Assembly (NCBI GenBank): GCA_035605975.1
Contig: DATNGG010000073.1
Span: 1-28,071, forward strand
Source of the DNA: CAIKMD01 sp035605975
GTDB lineage: Bacteria; Pseudomonadota; Alphaproteobacteria; ATCC43930; CGMCC-115725
Direction of reading: 5' to 3'
DNA length: 28,071 nt
The first letter of the stretch is position 1. Every line of letters starts with the position of its first letter. Shown here in pieces: positions 1 through 7,088 of the stretch. Made by a program: the position numbers and the translations under genes. Under the pieces are notes generated by a model, which did not search any database, was not told the origin of the DNA, and saw only the letters and a program-made list of their open reading frames with translations.

Positions 1-948
1 GCCGCGAATGGCGAGAAGCCGGCCCTCGCCATCGACCGCGGCCTCGATGTCCCAGACCTGCTCGCGCTCCTGCGCGGCGGCGAGAAAATTCTCGCGCCGG
101 TCCTCGATCCATTTGATCGGCCGCTTCATCAGCAGCGCGGCAGCGGGAATCGCGAGCTCTTCGGGATGGAACACCGCTTTCGTGCCGAAGCCGCCGCCCG
201 TATCGGGCACGATGACGCGCAGCTGGCGCTCGCTCAAGCCCAGCGCCTCGACCAGAACGCCCTTGGCGCGATGCGGCAGCTGGGTATTGACCCAGCAGGT
301 GAGGAGATCCTCGGCGGCATCGAAGCGCGCGAGGATGCCGCGCGTCTCGATCGAATGCCCGCCGCCCTTGTTGAGGCGAAAACGCTCGGCGAAGCGATGC
401 GCAGCCTTGGCGAAGGCGCCCTCGACATCGCCGTAATCGATGCGGTGGCGGGCGACGAGATTGTCGGGACAGTCGAACCGCGCGCGCGGCGCGCCGGGCT
501 CGAGCCCCGCGGCCGGATCGACCACCGCAAGCAGGGTTTCGAAATCGAGCGCGATCGCCGCCGCCGCGTCTTCGGCCAGCGCGCGGCTCTCGGCGATCAC
601 CAGCGCGACCGGCTCGCCCACATATGTGAGCTCGCCCTGCGCGAGCGGATAAGGATCGACGGGAAAGCGGATCGCCGCGCTCGGCACCGCAAGCGGAATG
701 CGGTCACCCGTCAAGAGCGGCCGCAGCTCGGCATAGGTCAAGACCGCCCGGACGCCGGGCATGGCGCGCGCCGCCTCCGCATCGATGCGGTCGAGCCGTG
801 CATGCGCCACGGGACTGCGCAGAAAGGCGGCATGGAGCATGCCGTCGATCTCGATATCGTCGACAAAACGTGCTTCGCCGCGCAGCAAGGGCCGATCCTC
901 GATGCGGCGCATGGGGCGAGCGGTAAAGGGCGACGGCGCGGGGGTCAT
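1..948 (-). CDS. Xanthine dehydrogenase/CoxL-family molybdopterin-binding subunit, N-terminal part (cut by window edge)
   Basis: Reading the minus strand from ATG at 948 gives 316 codons open to the window edge. The protein is the N-terminal part of a molybdenum hydroxylase large subunit, which normally runs to about 750-800 residues. Visible marks: a start region with RRIEDRPLLRGEARFVDD (residues 14-31), typical of the family; an ExR element near residue 201; and GGGFGTK at 251-257, a glycine loop that contacts the Mo-pterin cofactor. The CoxL active-site loop and the catalytic Glu lie beyond the edge, so CO dehydrogenase, aldehyde oxidase and N-heterocycle hydroxylase cannot be told apart. 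Such enzymes hydroxylate a substrate carbon with water and usually work with FAD and 2Fe-2S subunits, which are not in the window. No strong ribosome site precedes the ATG; an in-frame GTG lies immediately before it. It is divergent from the hydrolase at 1098. Confidence 0.9.
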   Translation of the reverse strand, partial: MTPAPSPFTARPMRRIEDRPLLRGEARFVDDIEIDGMLHAAFLRSPVAHARLDRIDAEAARAMPGVRAVLTYAELRPLLTGDRIPLAVPSAAIRFPVDPYPLAQGELTYVGEPVALVIAESRALAEDAAAAIALDFETLLAVVDPAAGLEPGAPRARFDCPDNLVARHRIDYGDVEGAFAKAAHRFAERFRLNKGGGHSIETRGILARFDAAEDLLTCWVNTQLPHRAKGVLVEALGLSERQLRVIVPDTGGGFGTKAVFHPEELAIPAAALLMKRPIKWIEDRRENFLAAAQEREQVWDIEAAVDGEGRLLAIRG

Positions 949-962
949 CACGATCGGCTCGC

Positions 963-991
963 TCGCTAGGCCCACCCGCCGGGCTTGTCAA
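963..991 (-). promoter_or_regulatory. Candidate sigma70-type promoter for the molybdenum hydroxylase gene
   Basis: On the minus strand a consensus -35 TTGACA (986-991) is separated by 17 bases from TAGCGA (963-968). The start of transcription would fall about 8 bases before the ATG at 948, so the message would have almost no leader. The -10 box is a poor match, so this is a suggestion only. Confidence 0.35.
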
Positions 992-1009
992 CCAAGCGCG
1001 GCGCCCGCG

Positions 1010-1038
1010 TTGTCCTTATCCCGCGAAGCTTGTATTTT
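1010..1038 (+). promoter_or_regulatory. Candidate sigma70-type promoter for the alpha/beta hydrolase gene
   Basis: TTGTCC (1010-1015), a 17-base spacer, then TATTTT (1033-1038), about 60 bases before the ATG at 1098. Spacing and A/T content of the -10 box are good in an otherwise GC-rich region. Confidence 0.4.
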
Positions 1039-1097
1039 GAGCCAAAGACGCCGCAGGACGGCTCGGCCAAAAGGAAGAGAAGGAAGAGGAGGACCAA

Positions 1098-2351
1098 ATG
1101 GATCGGCAATTCCAGCCCATTCTCGACAAGCGCGGCGAGCCGCATGTACAGCGCTGGAGCGAGCAGCGCTGGCTCATCGACAACATCATCCGCGCCAATG
1201 GCATCGATTGGGACCAGCCGCGCTCGATCTATCTGAGCGCGCCCTGCGGCGGCGAGGCCAATGCCGATTTCGCGGCGATCCGCCAGCGCGTCCAGAAAAT
1301 GGCCGATATCGGCCCGGCCTTCGAGGCGGTCGCGCGGCGGCGCGAAGCCAAGGCCAAGGCCGCACTCGAAGCCGAGCAGCCGGTCACGGCGCGTGACAAT
1401 TATTTCATGGCCGCGGTGCATTGGGGCGCGGCGCAATGGCCCTACGACCAGAACGACGAGACCAATATCGCCTACAATCAGAAAAAGCGCGAATGCTATG
1501 GCAAATACGCCGAGCTCGCGGACCACCGCGTCGAAGCCGTCTGGATCCCCTTCGCCGACAAGGTCGTGCCGGCCTGGTTCCATCTGCCGCCGAGCTACAA
1601 GGGCGGCCGGATTCCGGCGGTGATCGCGATCCCGGGCATGGACAGCTTCAAGGAGGTGAATGTCGCGCTTTATGGCGATCGCTGGCTCAATCGCGGCATT
1701 GCCGTCTTGGCGATCGACGGGCCGGGGCAATACGAGGCGCCGATCCTCGGCACCTATTTCAGCGTCGAGAATTGGGTCGCCGCGGCGAAGCCCGTCTTCG
1801 ACTGGCTCGCGGCGCGGGCCGAGATCGATGCCGACCGCATCGGCGTGACCGGCACCAGCTTCGGCTCGTTCTTCGGCACGGTCCTGGCGGCGAGCGAGCC
1901 GCGCATCCGGGCCTGCGCGGTCATGTCGGTGTGTCACGAGCCCGGCTGCCATACCATCTTCCAAGAGGCTTCGCCCACCTTCAAGAAGCGCTTCATGTAC
2001 ATGTCGGGCATCGCCGACGAGGCGAAGTTCGACGAATTCCGCAAGACCATCACCTGGGAAGGCCATGCCGAGAAGATCAAGGCGGCCTATCTCTGCGTCG
2101 CGGGCGAGGCGGAGGAATTGAGCCCGCTCGAGCATTCCGAGCGTCTGGTCCGCACGGTCAAAGGGCCGAAGCGCATGGTCGTTTATCAGGATTCGCGCCA
2201 TTCGGTCGGCAATGTGCCCGCGGCCAATCTCGGGCCGTTCCCGCCGGGGCTCGTTGCGGATTGGATGGCGGATCGCCTCGCCGGCAAGCCTTTCCCGAGC
2301 GAGCACTGGTATGTGACGGCGACCGGGCAGATCAACAAAACGCCTTATTGA
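1098..2351 (+). CDS. Alpha/beta hydrolase, 2,6-dihydroxypseudooxynicotine hydrolase-like
   Basis: 417 residues. The C-terminal two thirds is an alpha/beta hydrolase: the oxyanion strand AVIAIPGMDSFKE begins near 174, the nucleophile elbow GTSFG places the catalytic Ser at 254, and the histidine is H368 in DSRHSV. The acid position, usually Asp in GxxDxxxP, reads GEAEELSP, so Glu339 probably serves. An N-terminal helical cap of about 150 residues, rich in Arg/Ala, fits the DHPON-hydrolase/FrsA-like branch of serine hydrolases, whose named member cleaves a C-C bond in a dihydroxypyridine ketone during nicotine breakdown. A purine-rich AAGAGGAGG lies 6 bases before the ATG. No signal peptide, so probably cytoplasmic. 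It is divergent from a molybdenum hydroxylase gene, a partner type also found in nicotine catabolism. The family is firm; the substrate is inference. Confidence 0.85.
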   Translation: MDRQFQPILDKRGEPHVQRWSEQRWLIDNIIRANGIDWDQPRSIYLSAPCGGEANADFAAIRQRVQKMADIGPAFEAVARRREAKAKAALEAEQPVTARDNYFMAAVHWGAAQWPYDQNDETNIAYNQKKRECYGKYAELADHRVEAVWIPFADKVVPAWFHLPPSYKGGRIPAVIAIPGMDSFKEVNVALYGDRWLNRGIAVLAIDGPGQYEAPILGTYFSVENWVAAAKPVFDWLAARAEIDADRIGVTGTSFGSFFGTVLAASEPRIRACAVMSVCHEPGCHTIFQEASPTFKKRFMYMSGIADEAKFDEFRKTITWEGHAEKIKAAYLCVAGEAEELSPLEHSERLVRTVKGPKRMVVYQDSRHSVGNVPAANLGPFPPGLVADWMADRLAGKPFPSEHWYVTATGQINKTPY

Positions 2352-2362
2352 TTAAGGGCGAA

Positions 2363-2390
2363 GGATGCCCGCGCCGCAACGCGGGCATCC
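2363..2390 (+). terminator. Stem-loop after the alpha/beta hydrolase gene
   Basis: A perfect 11-bp inverted repeat (GGATGCCCGCG, 2363-2373; CGCGGGCATCC, 2380-2390) with a 6-base loop starts 12 bases after the stop codon. Only a short T run (CTTT) follows, so it may end transcription weakly or protect the 3' end. Confidence 0.6.
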
Positions 2391-2394
2391 GCCT

Positions 2395-2424
2395 TTGACT
2401 TCGCCTCACTCCGAACGCTAGAGT
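2395..2424 (+). promoter_or_regulatory. Candidate sigma70-type promoter for the NitT/TauT-type ABC operon
   Basis: TTGACT (2395-2400), 18-base spacer, TAGAGT (2419-2424). It lies just after the hydrolase stem-loop and about 95 bases before the ATPase start at 2518. Confidence 0.4.
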
Positions 2425-2517
2425 TTTGTCTTAACGCGACGCCGCGCCATTCGCGAAAAGCGGGCCGGAAGATCGCCGCCGAGAGAGATCAACCTCGCAG
2501 GGAGCGAAGCCGGCGTC

Positions 2518-3288
2518 ATGACCGCTTATATTCACGGGCAAAACGTCAATCTCACCTTCCGCCCGCCCAACCGCGCACCCGTCCGGGCGCTGCAAGGCTT
2601 CGACATCGCGGTCGAGGAAGGCGAGTTCCTGTCGATCGTCGGGCCTTCGGGCTGCGGCAAAAGCACCTTCCTCTCGATCCTGCTCGGGCTTATCAAGCCG
2701 GATTCCGGCGATATCGACCTGCACGGCAAGCCGATCGCCGGGCCGGGCACCGACCGCGCCATGGTGTTCCAGGAATTCGGGCTTTTGCCCTGGCGCTCGG
2801 TTGCGCAGAATGTCGAGCTGGGGCTGCAGCTGAAAGGCGTTCCCGCCGCGCCCCGCCGGCAGACCGCGCAGCGCTTCATCGAGATGGTCGGGCTGAGGGG
2901 CTTCGAGAGCCACTATCCGCATGAGCTCTCGGGCGGCATGAAGCAGCGCGTCGGCCTCGCGCGCGCGCTCGCGACCGATCCCGACGTGCTGCTGATGGAC
3001 GAGCCTTTCGCCGCGCTCGATGCGCAGACGCGCGACCTGATGCAGGCCGAGCTGCTGCGCATCTGGCAGGACGCGCGCAAGACCGTTCTCTTCGTCACCC
3101 ATCAGATCGACGAGGCGATCTATCTCTCCGACCGCGTGCTGGTGATGACCAAGCGTCCGGGGCGGGCGAAGAAAATCTTCACCATCGATCTGCCGCGGCC
3201 ACGCGACTACGAAATGCGCGTGACCCCGGAATTCAACGATCTGAAGCTCGAAATCTGGAACGCCCTCAAAGACGAGATCATGGGCTAG
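2518..3288 (+). CDS. ABC transporter ATP-binding protein, NitT/TauT family (SsuB/TauB-like)
   Basis: 256 residues, the usual length for SsuB/TauB/NrtD-like ATPases. Walker A GPSGCGKST (42-50), Q-loop Gln85 in VFQEFGLLPW, signature LSGGM (137-141), Walker B VLLMDEP (157-163) and switch His195 in VTHQ are all intact, so it should be an active ATPase. The Q-loop FGLLPW form is characteristic of importers for nitrate, sulfonates, taurine and thiamine precursors. It powers the two permeases that follow with a 2-nt gap (3289-3290) and a 3-nt gap (4083-4085). A GGGAG lies about 12 bases before the ATG, rather far; no better start is visible. The substrate is not evident. Confidence 0.93.
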   Translation: MTAYIHGQNVNLTFRPPNRAPVRALQGFDIAVEEGEFLSIVGPSGCGKSTFLSILLGLIKPDSGDIDLHGKPIAGPGTDRAMVFQEFGLLPWRSVAQNVELGLQLKGVPAAPRRQTAQRFIEMVGLRGFESHYPHELSGGMKQRVGLARALATDPDVLLMDEPFAALDAQTRDLMQAELLRIWQDARKTVLFVTHQIDEAIYLSDRVLVMTKRPGRAKKIFTIDLPRPRDYEMRVTPEFNDLKLEIWNALKDEIMG

Positions 3289-3290
3289 CG

Positions 3291-4082
3291 ATGATGGAAG
3301 ACGCCGTTTCGCGCCCGAGCTTCGTCCAGCAAAACCGCAAGCTTCTCCTCGGAGGCCTGTCCGTCGCGGCGTTCTTCATCGCCTGGCAGGCGGCCTTCCT
3401 CGTCGTGCCGTTCAATTCCCTCTTCATCACCAAGCCCTCCCTCATGTTCGAGGCGCTTTGGCGCCTGACGCTCTCGGGACAATTGTTCTTCGATCTCGGC
3501 GCCAGCGCCGCGCCCTTCTTTTGGGGTCTCGGCGCGGCGATCGTCGTCGGCGTGCCGCTCGGCATTCTCATGGGATGGCGCAGCCGCGTCGGCCAGGCGC
3601 TCGATCCGCTGCTGACCGCGCTCTATGCGAGCCCGCTGGTCGCGCTGGCGCCGCTCGTCGTGATCTTCCTCGGCGTCGGCCCGACCGGCAAAGCTTTCAT
3701 CGTCTTCATCCTGACGGTGTTCGATTTTGTCTTCAACGCCTATGCGGGGGTGCGCGCGGTCGACAATCTCTTGCTCAATGTCGTGCGCTCCTTCGGCGGC
3801 AAGGAGAAAGACCTTTATCTGAAGGTCATCGTCCCGAGCGTGATCCCCTATATCGTCGCCGGCGCCCGGATCGGCGTCGGGCGCGCGCTGGTCGGCGTGC
3901 TGATCGGCGAGTTCTTCGCCGCTTCGGAAGGCGTCGGTTATGGGATCGTCAAGTTCGGGAATTTCTTCGCGCTCGACAGCATGTTCTCTTACATTCTGGT
4001 GGTCACCCTCATCGCCGTTCTTCTGACCCAGGGCATTCGCTGGGCCGAGCGCACGGCTTTTCCTTGGCGCGCGGGGCAATAA
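3291..4082 (+). CDS. ABC transporter permease, NitT/TauT family (first)
   Basis: 263 residues with about six hydrophobic segments and a BPD_transp_1 core. The EAA loop that docks to the ATPase is around residues 160-185 (VRSFGGKEKDLYLKVIVPSVIPY). The start is ATGATG; either Met could be used, the first leaving 2 bases after the ATPase stop, which implies translational coupling. It probably pairs with the next permease as a heterodimer, since the two differ clearly outside the EAA loop. Family members import small anionic or heteroaromatic molecules; this one cannot be assigned a substrate. Confidence 0.92.
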   Translation: MMEDAVSRPSFVQQNRKLLLGGLSVAAFFIAWQAAFLVVPFNSLFITKPSLMFEALWRLTLSGQLFFDLGASAAPFFWGLGAAIVVGVPLGILMGWRSRVGQALDPLLTALYASPLVALAPLVVIFLGVGPTGKAFIVFILTVFDFVFNAYAGVRAVDNLLLNVVRSFGGKEKDLYLKVIVPSVIPYIVAGARIGVGRALVGVLIGEFFAASEGVGYGIVKFGNFFALDSMFSYILVVTLIAVLLTQGIRWAERTAFPWRAGQ

Positions 4083-4085
4083 AGG

Positions 4086-4946
4086 ATGACCGAGATCAAC
4101 CGGCTCGAGGTTCCTTTCGCGTCAGCCGCGGCGCCGCCCGAAGAGGTGGGAGAGATCGCGTCCCGCGGAGGCCGGCGCCTTCAATCCTTCGCTCTCGGCC
4201 TTTCCGGGATCGTCGTGCTGCTTCTGCTCTGGGAGGCGGTGCCTTACCTCGTCACGATGAAAGCGGGGACGCGCCTCTTCTTCACGCCGCCCAGCGAAGT
4301 CGCGATCACGCTGTGGAACCTTTTCTCGACGGGCGTGATTTGGGGCCCGCTCGGCGTCAGCGCGGCGGGATTTGCCGTCGGGCTTGCCATCGCCATCGCG
4401 GTCGGCCTGCCGCTCGGGATCCTGATCGGACGATCGGAGACCTTGGATGCGCTGTGCGAGCCTTTCGTTACCGCCTTCAATGCGACGCCGCGCCTCGTCT
4501 TCTTGCCCATCGTCCTTCTGTGGTTCGGATTGGGGTTATGGTCGAAAGTGGTGATCGTCGCGTTCGGCGCCTTCTTCCCCTTGCTCATCAACACCCATGA
4601 GGGCATCCGCAACACCGACAAGCTGCTCATCAACGTCGTCCGCTCCTTCGGGGCGAAGGAGTGGGACATCATCCGGCTCGTCGTGGTACCAAACGCCCTG
4701 CCCTACATCATCACCGGCTTGCGGCTGGCGATCGGCCGCGCCGTCCTCGGCGTCGTGGTCTCGGAATTCTTCGGCTCGAACGAAGGGCTCGGCGTGATGA
4801 TGGTTCAGGCGGCGAGCCAGTACAAAGTCAACATCGTTTTCGCCGGCATGATCGTCTTCATGGCGCTTTCGCTCGCCATGACCGGCTTGCTCAAGGTGCT
4901 GGAAAACCGGCTCGGCCGCTGGCGGCCGCAGCGCATCGGCGAGTAA
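4086..4946 (+). CDS. ABC transporter permease, NitT/TauT family (second)
   Basis: 286 residues. A hydrophilic N-terminal stretch of about 32 residues precedes the first membrane segment (FALGLSGIVVLLLLW, about 35-49), then the SsuC/TauC-like core with an EAA loop around 175-205 (VRSFGAKEWDIIRLVVVPNALPY). It starts 3 bases after the previous stop with AAAGG just upstream, so it is co-translated. It forms the second half of the membrane channel. Transcription runs into the convergent binding-protein operon; the stop codons of the two operons lie 43 bases apart. Confidence 0.92.
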   Translation: MTEINRLEVPFASAAAPPEEVGEIASRGGRRLQSFALGLSGIVVLLLLWEAVPYLVTMKAGTRLFFTPPSEVAITLWNLFSTGVIWGPLGVSAAGFAVGLAIAIAVGLPLGILIGRSETLDALCEPFVTAFNATPRLVFLPIVLLWFGLGLWSKVVIVAFGAFFPLLINTHEGIRNTDKLLINVVRSFGAKEWDIIRLVVVPNALPYIITGLRLAIGRAVLGVVVSEFFGSNEGLGVMMVQAASQYKVNIVFAGMIVFMALSLAMTGLLKVLENRLGRWRPQRIGE

Positions 4947-5002
4947 GCGAGCAGAGCTTGGGGTCCGCTCGCCGCCTCGCCGGCGCGGGTCAGTGCGCCG
5001 GC
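4947..5002. terminator. Stem-loops between the convergent ABC operons
   Basis: Two inverted repeats sit in the gap between the permease and binding-protein stop codons. GCGAGC (4947-4952) pairs with GCTCGC (4967-4972). GCCGGCGC (4979-4986) pairs with GCGCCGGC (4995-5002), 8 bp with an 8-base loop that spans the binding-protein stop codon at 4990-4992. No T tract follows on either strand. A two-way terminator is likely in function but not certain. Confidence 0.45.
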
Positions 5003-6003
5003 TTCGTCTCGACCGAAACGTAGTGAACCTCCTTCAGCGACTCGTCGAGCAGCTTGCTGGCGAGGAATTGATGGAGGTCGGGAAGCGGCTTGTCCTTCGC
5101 CCACTGGCCGAGCGAGATCATCTCGTTGCGGCGCGCCTCGAAGGTGTCGCGGAAAAGATTTTCCGGGATCGTCGCCTCGTAGAGGTCGTGAAGCTCCTGC
5201 CACAGCAGGCCCTGCTCCTGCGGGTCCTCGATGTTGAGGTAGGTCTTGATGACCGGCATCGTGCCGTCTTTGTTGGTGCGGATATACATGATCGCTTCGG
5301 CGATCGCGCGGATGAAAGCCTTGACGGTGTCAGGGTGCTGATCCGCATAGGGCTTCAGCGTCCAAAGCGTGCCGCCGAGCCGCGGCAGGAACTGGCCGGT
5401 GCGGATCAAGACCTTGAAACCGGCTTTCTCGGCGGTGACCATCGCGGCCGGCGTTAGCAGAGCGGCTTGCACATCGCCGTTGATCAGCGCGGCGACCTCG
5501 TCGGGCTGACGCTGGAACGAGATCACCTTGTAATCCTTGCCGGGCTCCATATGGAAAAAGCGCGACAGCACGCGCGCGCCTTCGTCGTAATTGGCGCCCC
5601 CGGGCTGGCCATAGGCCACGGTCTTGCCTTTCAAATCCTCGGGCTTGCCGATCGACTTGGCGGAGACGATCGTCCATTGCGAGCTGAGGCTCTGCCCGGC
5701 CACATAGAGGACCGGCGCACCGTGCAGCGCAGCCAAGGCCGCCACCGTGTTGATCGGAACGAAATCCACCTTGCCCGCCAGCGCGGCATTGCCGAGGTTT
5801 TTGCCGACGAGCCTTACCCAGCTCGCATCGAGGCCTTCTTTCTTGAAGAAGCCGCGATCCATCGCGACATAGGACGGCAAAAACAGCGTATTGCCGCCCG
5901 GCACGTCCCCGACGGTGATCTTCGTCGCGGCAAGAGCGATCGAGCTCAGCGATAAGAGCGCTGCCGTGGTGACGGCTGCGAGCGTGATGTGCGGTGGTTT
6001 CAT
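4990..6003 (-). CDS. ABC transporter substrate-binding protein, NMT1/SsuA-like (paralogue 1, last in operon)
   Basis: 337 residues if started at the ATG at 6003, preferred because GGGAGAG lies just upstream and a Sec signal peptide follows at once (MKPPHITL, a hydrophobic core, then ALA before ATKITVG). An in-frame upstream ATG at 6042 would put 13 charged residues before the signal. The mature protein has the NMT1/THI5 layout: FLPSYVAMDRGFFKKEGLD, HGAPVLYVAGQS, KGKTVAYGQPGG, and a PGKDYKVISFQ hinge region. It should bind the substrate in the periplasm and deliver it to the ABC core encoded at 2518-4946. It is a close paralogue of the next two genes upstream. The usual substrates of the fold (pyrimidine, sulfonate, nitrate, phthalate-like) do not identify this one. 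Confidence 0.9.
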   Translation of the reverse strand: MKPPHITLAAVTTAALLSLSSIALAATKITVGDVPGGNTLFLPSYVAMDRGFFKKEGLDASWVRLVGKNLGNAALAGKVDFVPINTVAALAALHGAPVLYVAGQSLSSQWTIVSAKSIGKPEDLKGKTVAYGQPGGANYDEGARVLSRFFHMEPGKDYKVISFQRQPDEVAALINGDVQAALLTPAAMVTAEKAGFKVLIRTGQFLPRLGGTLWTLKPYADQHPDTVKAFIRAIAEAIMYIRTNKDGTMPVIKTYLNIEDPQEQGLLWQELHDLYEATIPENLFRDTFEARRNEMISLGQWAKDKPLPDLHQFLASKLLDESLKEVHYVSVETKPAH

Positions 6004-6053
6004 AATTACTCTCCCGTCCAACTTTTGTGTGACAATGCGCAACCCTCCGCCGA

Positions 6054-7055
6054 TTACTTCAGCGTCGCCGGCGCCGGACTGTAATGAGCCTGTTTCAACG
6101 CCGCGTCGAGGAGCGGACGCGCGAGGAAGGTCTCGGTATCCGGCAAAGGCTTATCTTTCGGCCACTGACCGGTTCCGATCATGCCGAGCCGGCTCGACTC
6201 GAAGATCGCCTGAAAAGGCTTGGCGGGGAGTTCTGCGTCGAATACGTCGTGCAGCCGGTCCCACAGGAGGCTTTGCTCTTCGGGATCGTCGATGCCGAGA
6301 TAGGCTTTGAAGATGGGCATCGTCCCCTGCTTGTTATCGCGGATGTAGAGAATGGCGTCTGCGACGGCACGGATGAATGCCTTCACCGTTTCGGGGTTCT
6401 TTTCCACGAAAGGCCGGATCGCCCAGACGGGGCCCGCAAGTCGCGGCATGTAGCGGCCAGTATCGATGATGACGCGGAACCCGGCTTTCTCGGCCTTGAC
6501 CGCATCCGCGACGGTCAGCAGCGCGGCTTGAACATTGCCATTCTCGAGCGCGGCGATCTCATCGGGCTGGCCCTGAAACGAGATCACCTTGTAGTCCTTG
6601 CCCGGCTCCATGTGGAAGAACCGCGACAGGACCGTCGCGCCTTCGTCATAGCTTGCCGTGGCGGGCTGGCCGTAAGCGATGGTCTTTCCGCGCAGATCTT
6701 CCGGCTTGTTGATGTCCTTGTCGGCGACGATCATCCAGGGCGAGCCCGAGCTTTGCCCGACGACATAGACGATTGGCGCGCCATGCAGGGCGGCGACCGC
6801 GCCGCCGACGGTAACTGGTACGAAATCGAGTTGACCGGTAATGCCAGCGGTGACCATCGCCTTTGGGCCGACCCGAACCCAGGTCGCGTCGAGCCCTTCC
6901 TTTTTGAAAAAGCCCCGCTCCATCGCGACGTAGGTCGGCAGATGGAACGTCGTCCCGCCCGGGACGATTCCCACGGTAATTTTGGCAGGCGCAGCAGAAG
7001 CCGCCGTGTTGAAACACAGTGCCGCAATCAGCGCGGCCAAAGGTGCAGCGCGCAT
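6054..7055 (-). CDS. ABC transporter substrate-binding protein, NMT1/SsuA-like (paralogue 2, middle)
   Basis: 333 residues with a Sec signal peptide (MRAAPLAALIAALCFNTAAS, then AAPAKITVG). GGGAGGAG precedes the ATG at 7055. It shares the family marks of its neighbours: THIS fold entry FHLPTYVAMERGFFKKEGLD, KTIAYGQPATASYDEGATVL, and PGKDYKVISFQGQPDEIAAL. It differs from the other two in putative pocket regions: TFHLP for TLFLP/SLHLP, VGPKAMVTAGI, and QPATAS for QPGGA(N/S). Such differences fit a changed ligand. Fifty bases separate it from the downstream paralogue and 33 from the upstream one, so the three genes probably form one transcript. Confidence 0.9.
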   Translation of the reverse strand: MRAAPLAALIAALCFNTAASAAPAKITVGIVPGGTTFHLPTYVAMERGFFKKEGLDATWVRVGPKAMVTAGITGQLDFVPVTVGGAVAALHGAPIVYVVGQSSGSPWMIVADKDINKPEDLRGKTIAYGQPATASYDEGATVLSRFFHMEPGKDYKVISFQGQPDEIAALENGNVQAALLTVADAVKAEKAGFRVIIDTGRYMPRLAGPVWAIRPFVEKNPETVKAFIRAVADAILYIRDNKQGTMPIFKAYLGIDDPEEQSLLWDRLHDVFDAELPAKPFQAIFESSRLGMIGTGQWPKDKPLPDTETFLARPLLDAALKQAHYSPAPATLK

Positions 7056-7088
7056 CGCCCGCTCCTCCCGTTCGTTGAGACGCGCCGC

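Noticed and set aside
966..2306. A 446-codon open frame on the minus strand
   Set aside because: Antisense to the alpha/beta hydrolase gene, which has a full catalytic triad and a strong ribosome site.
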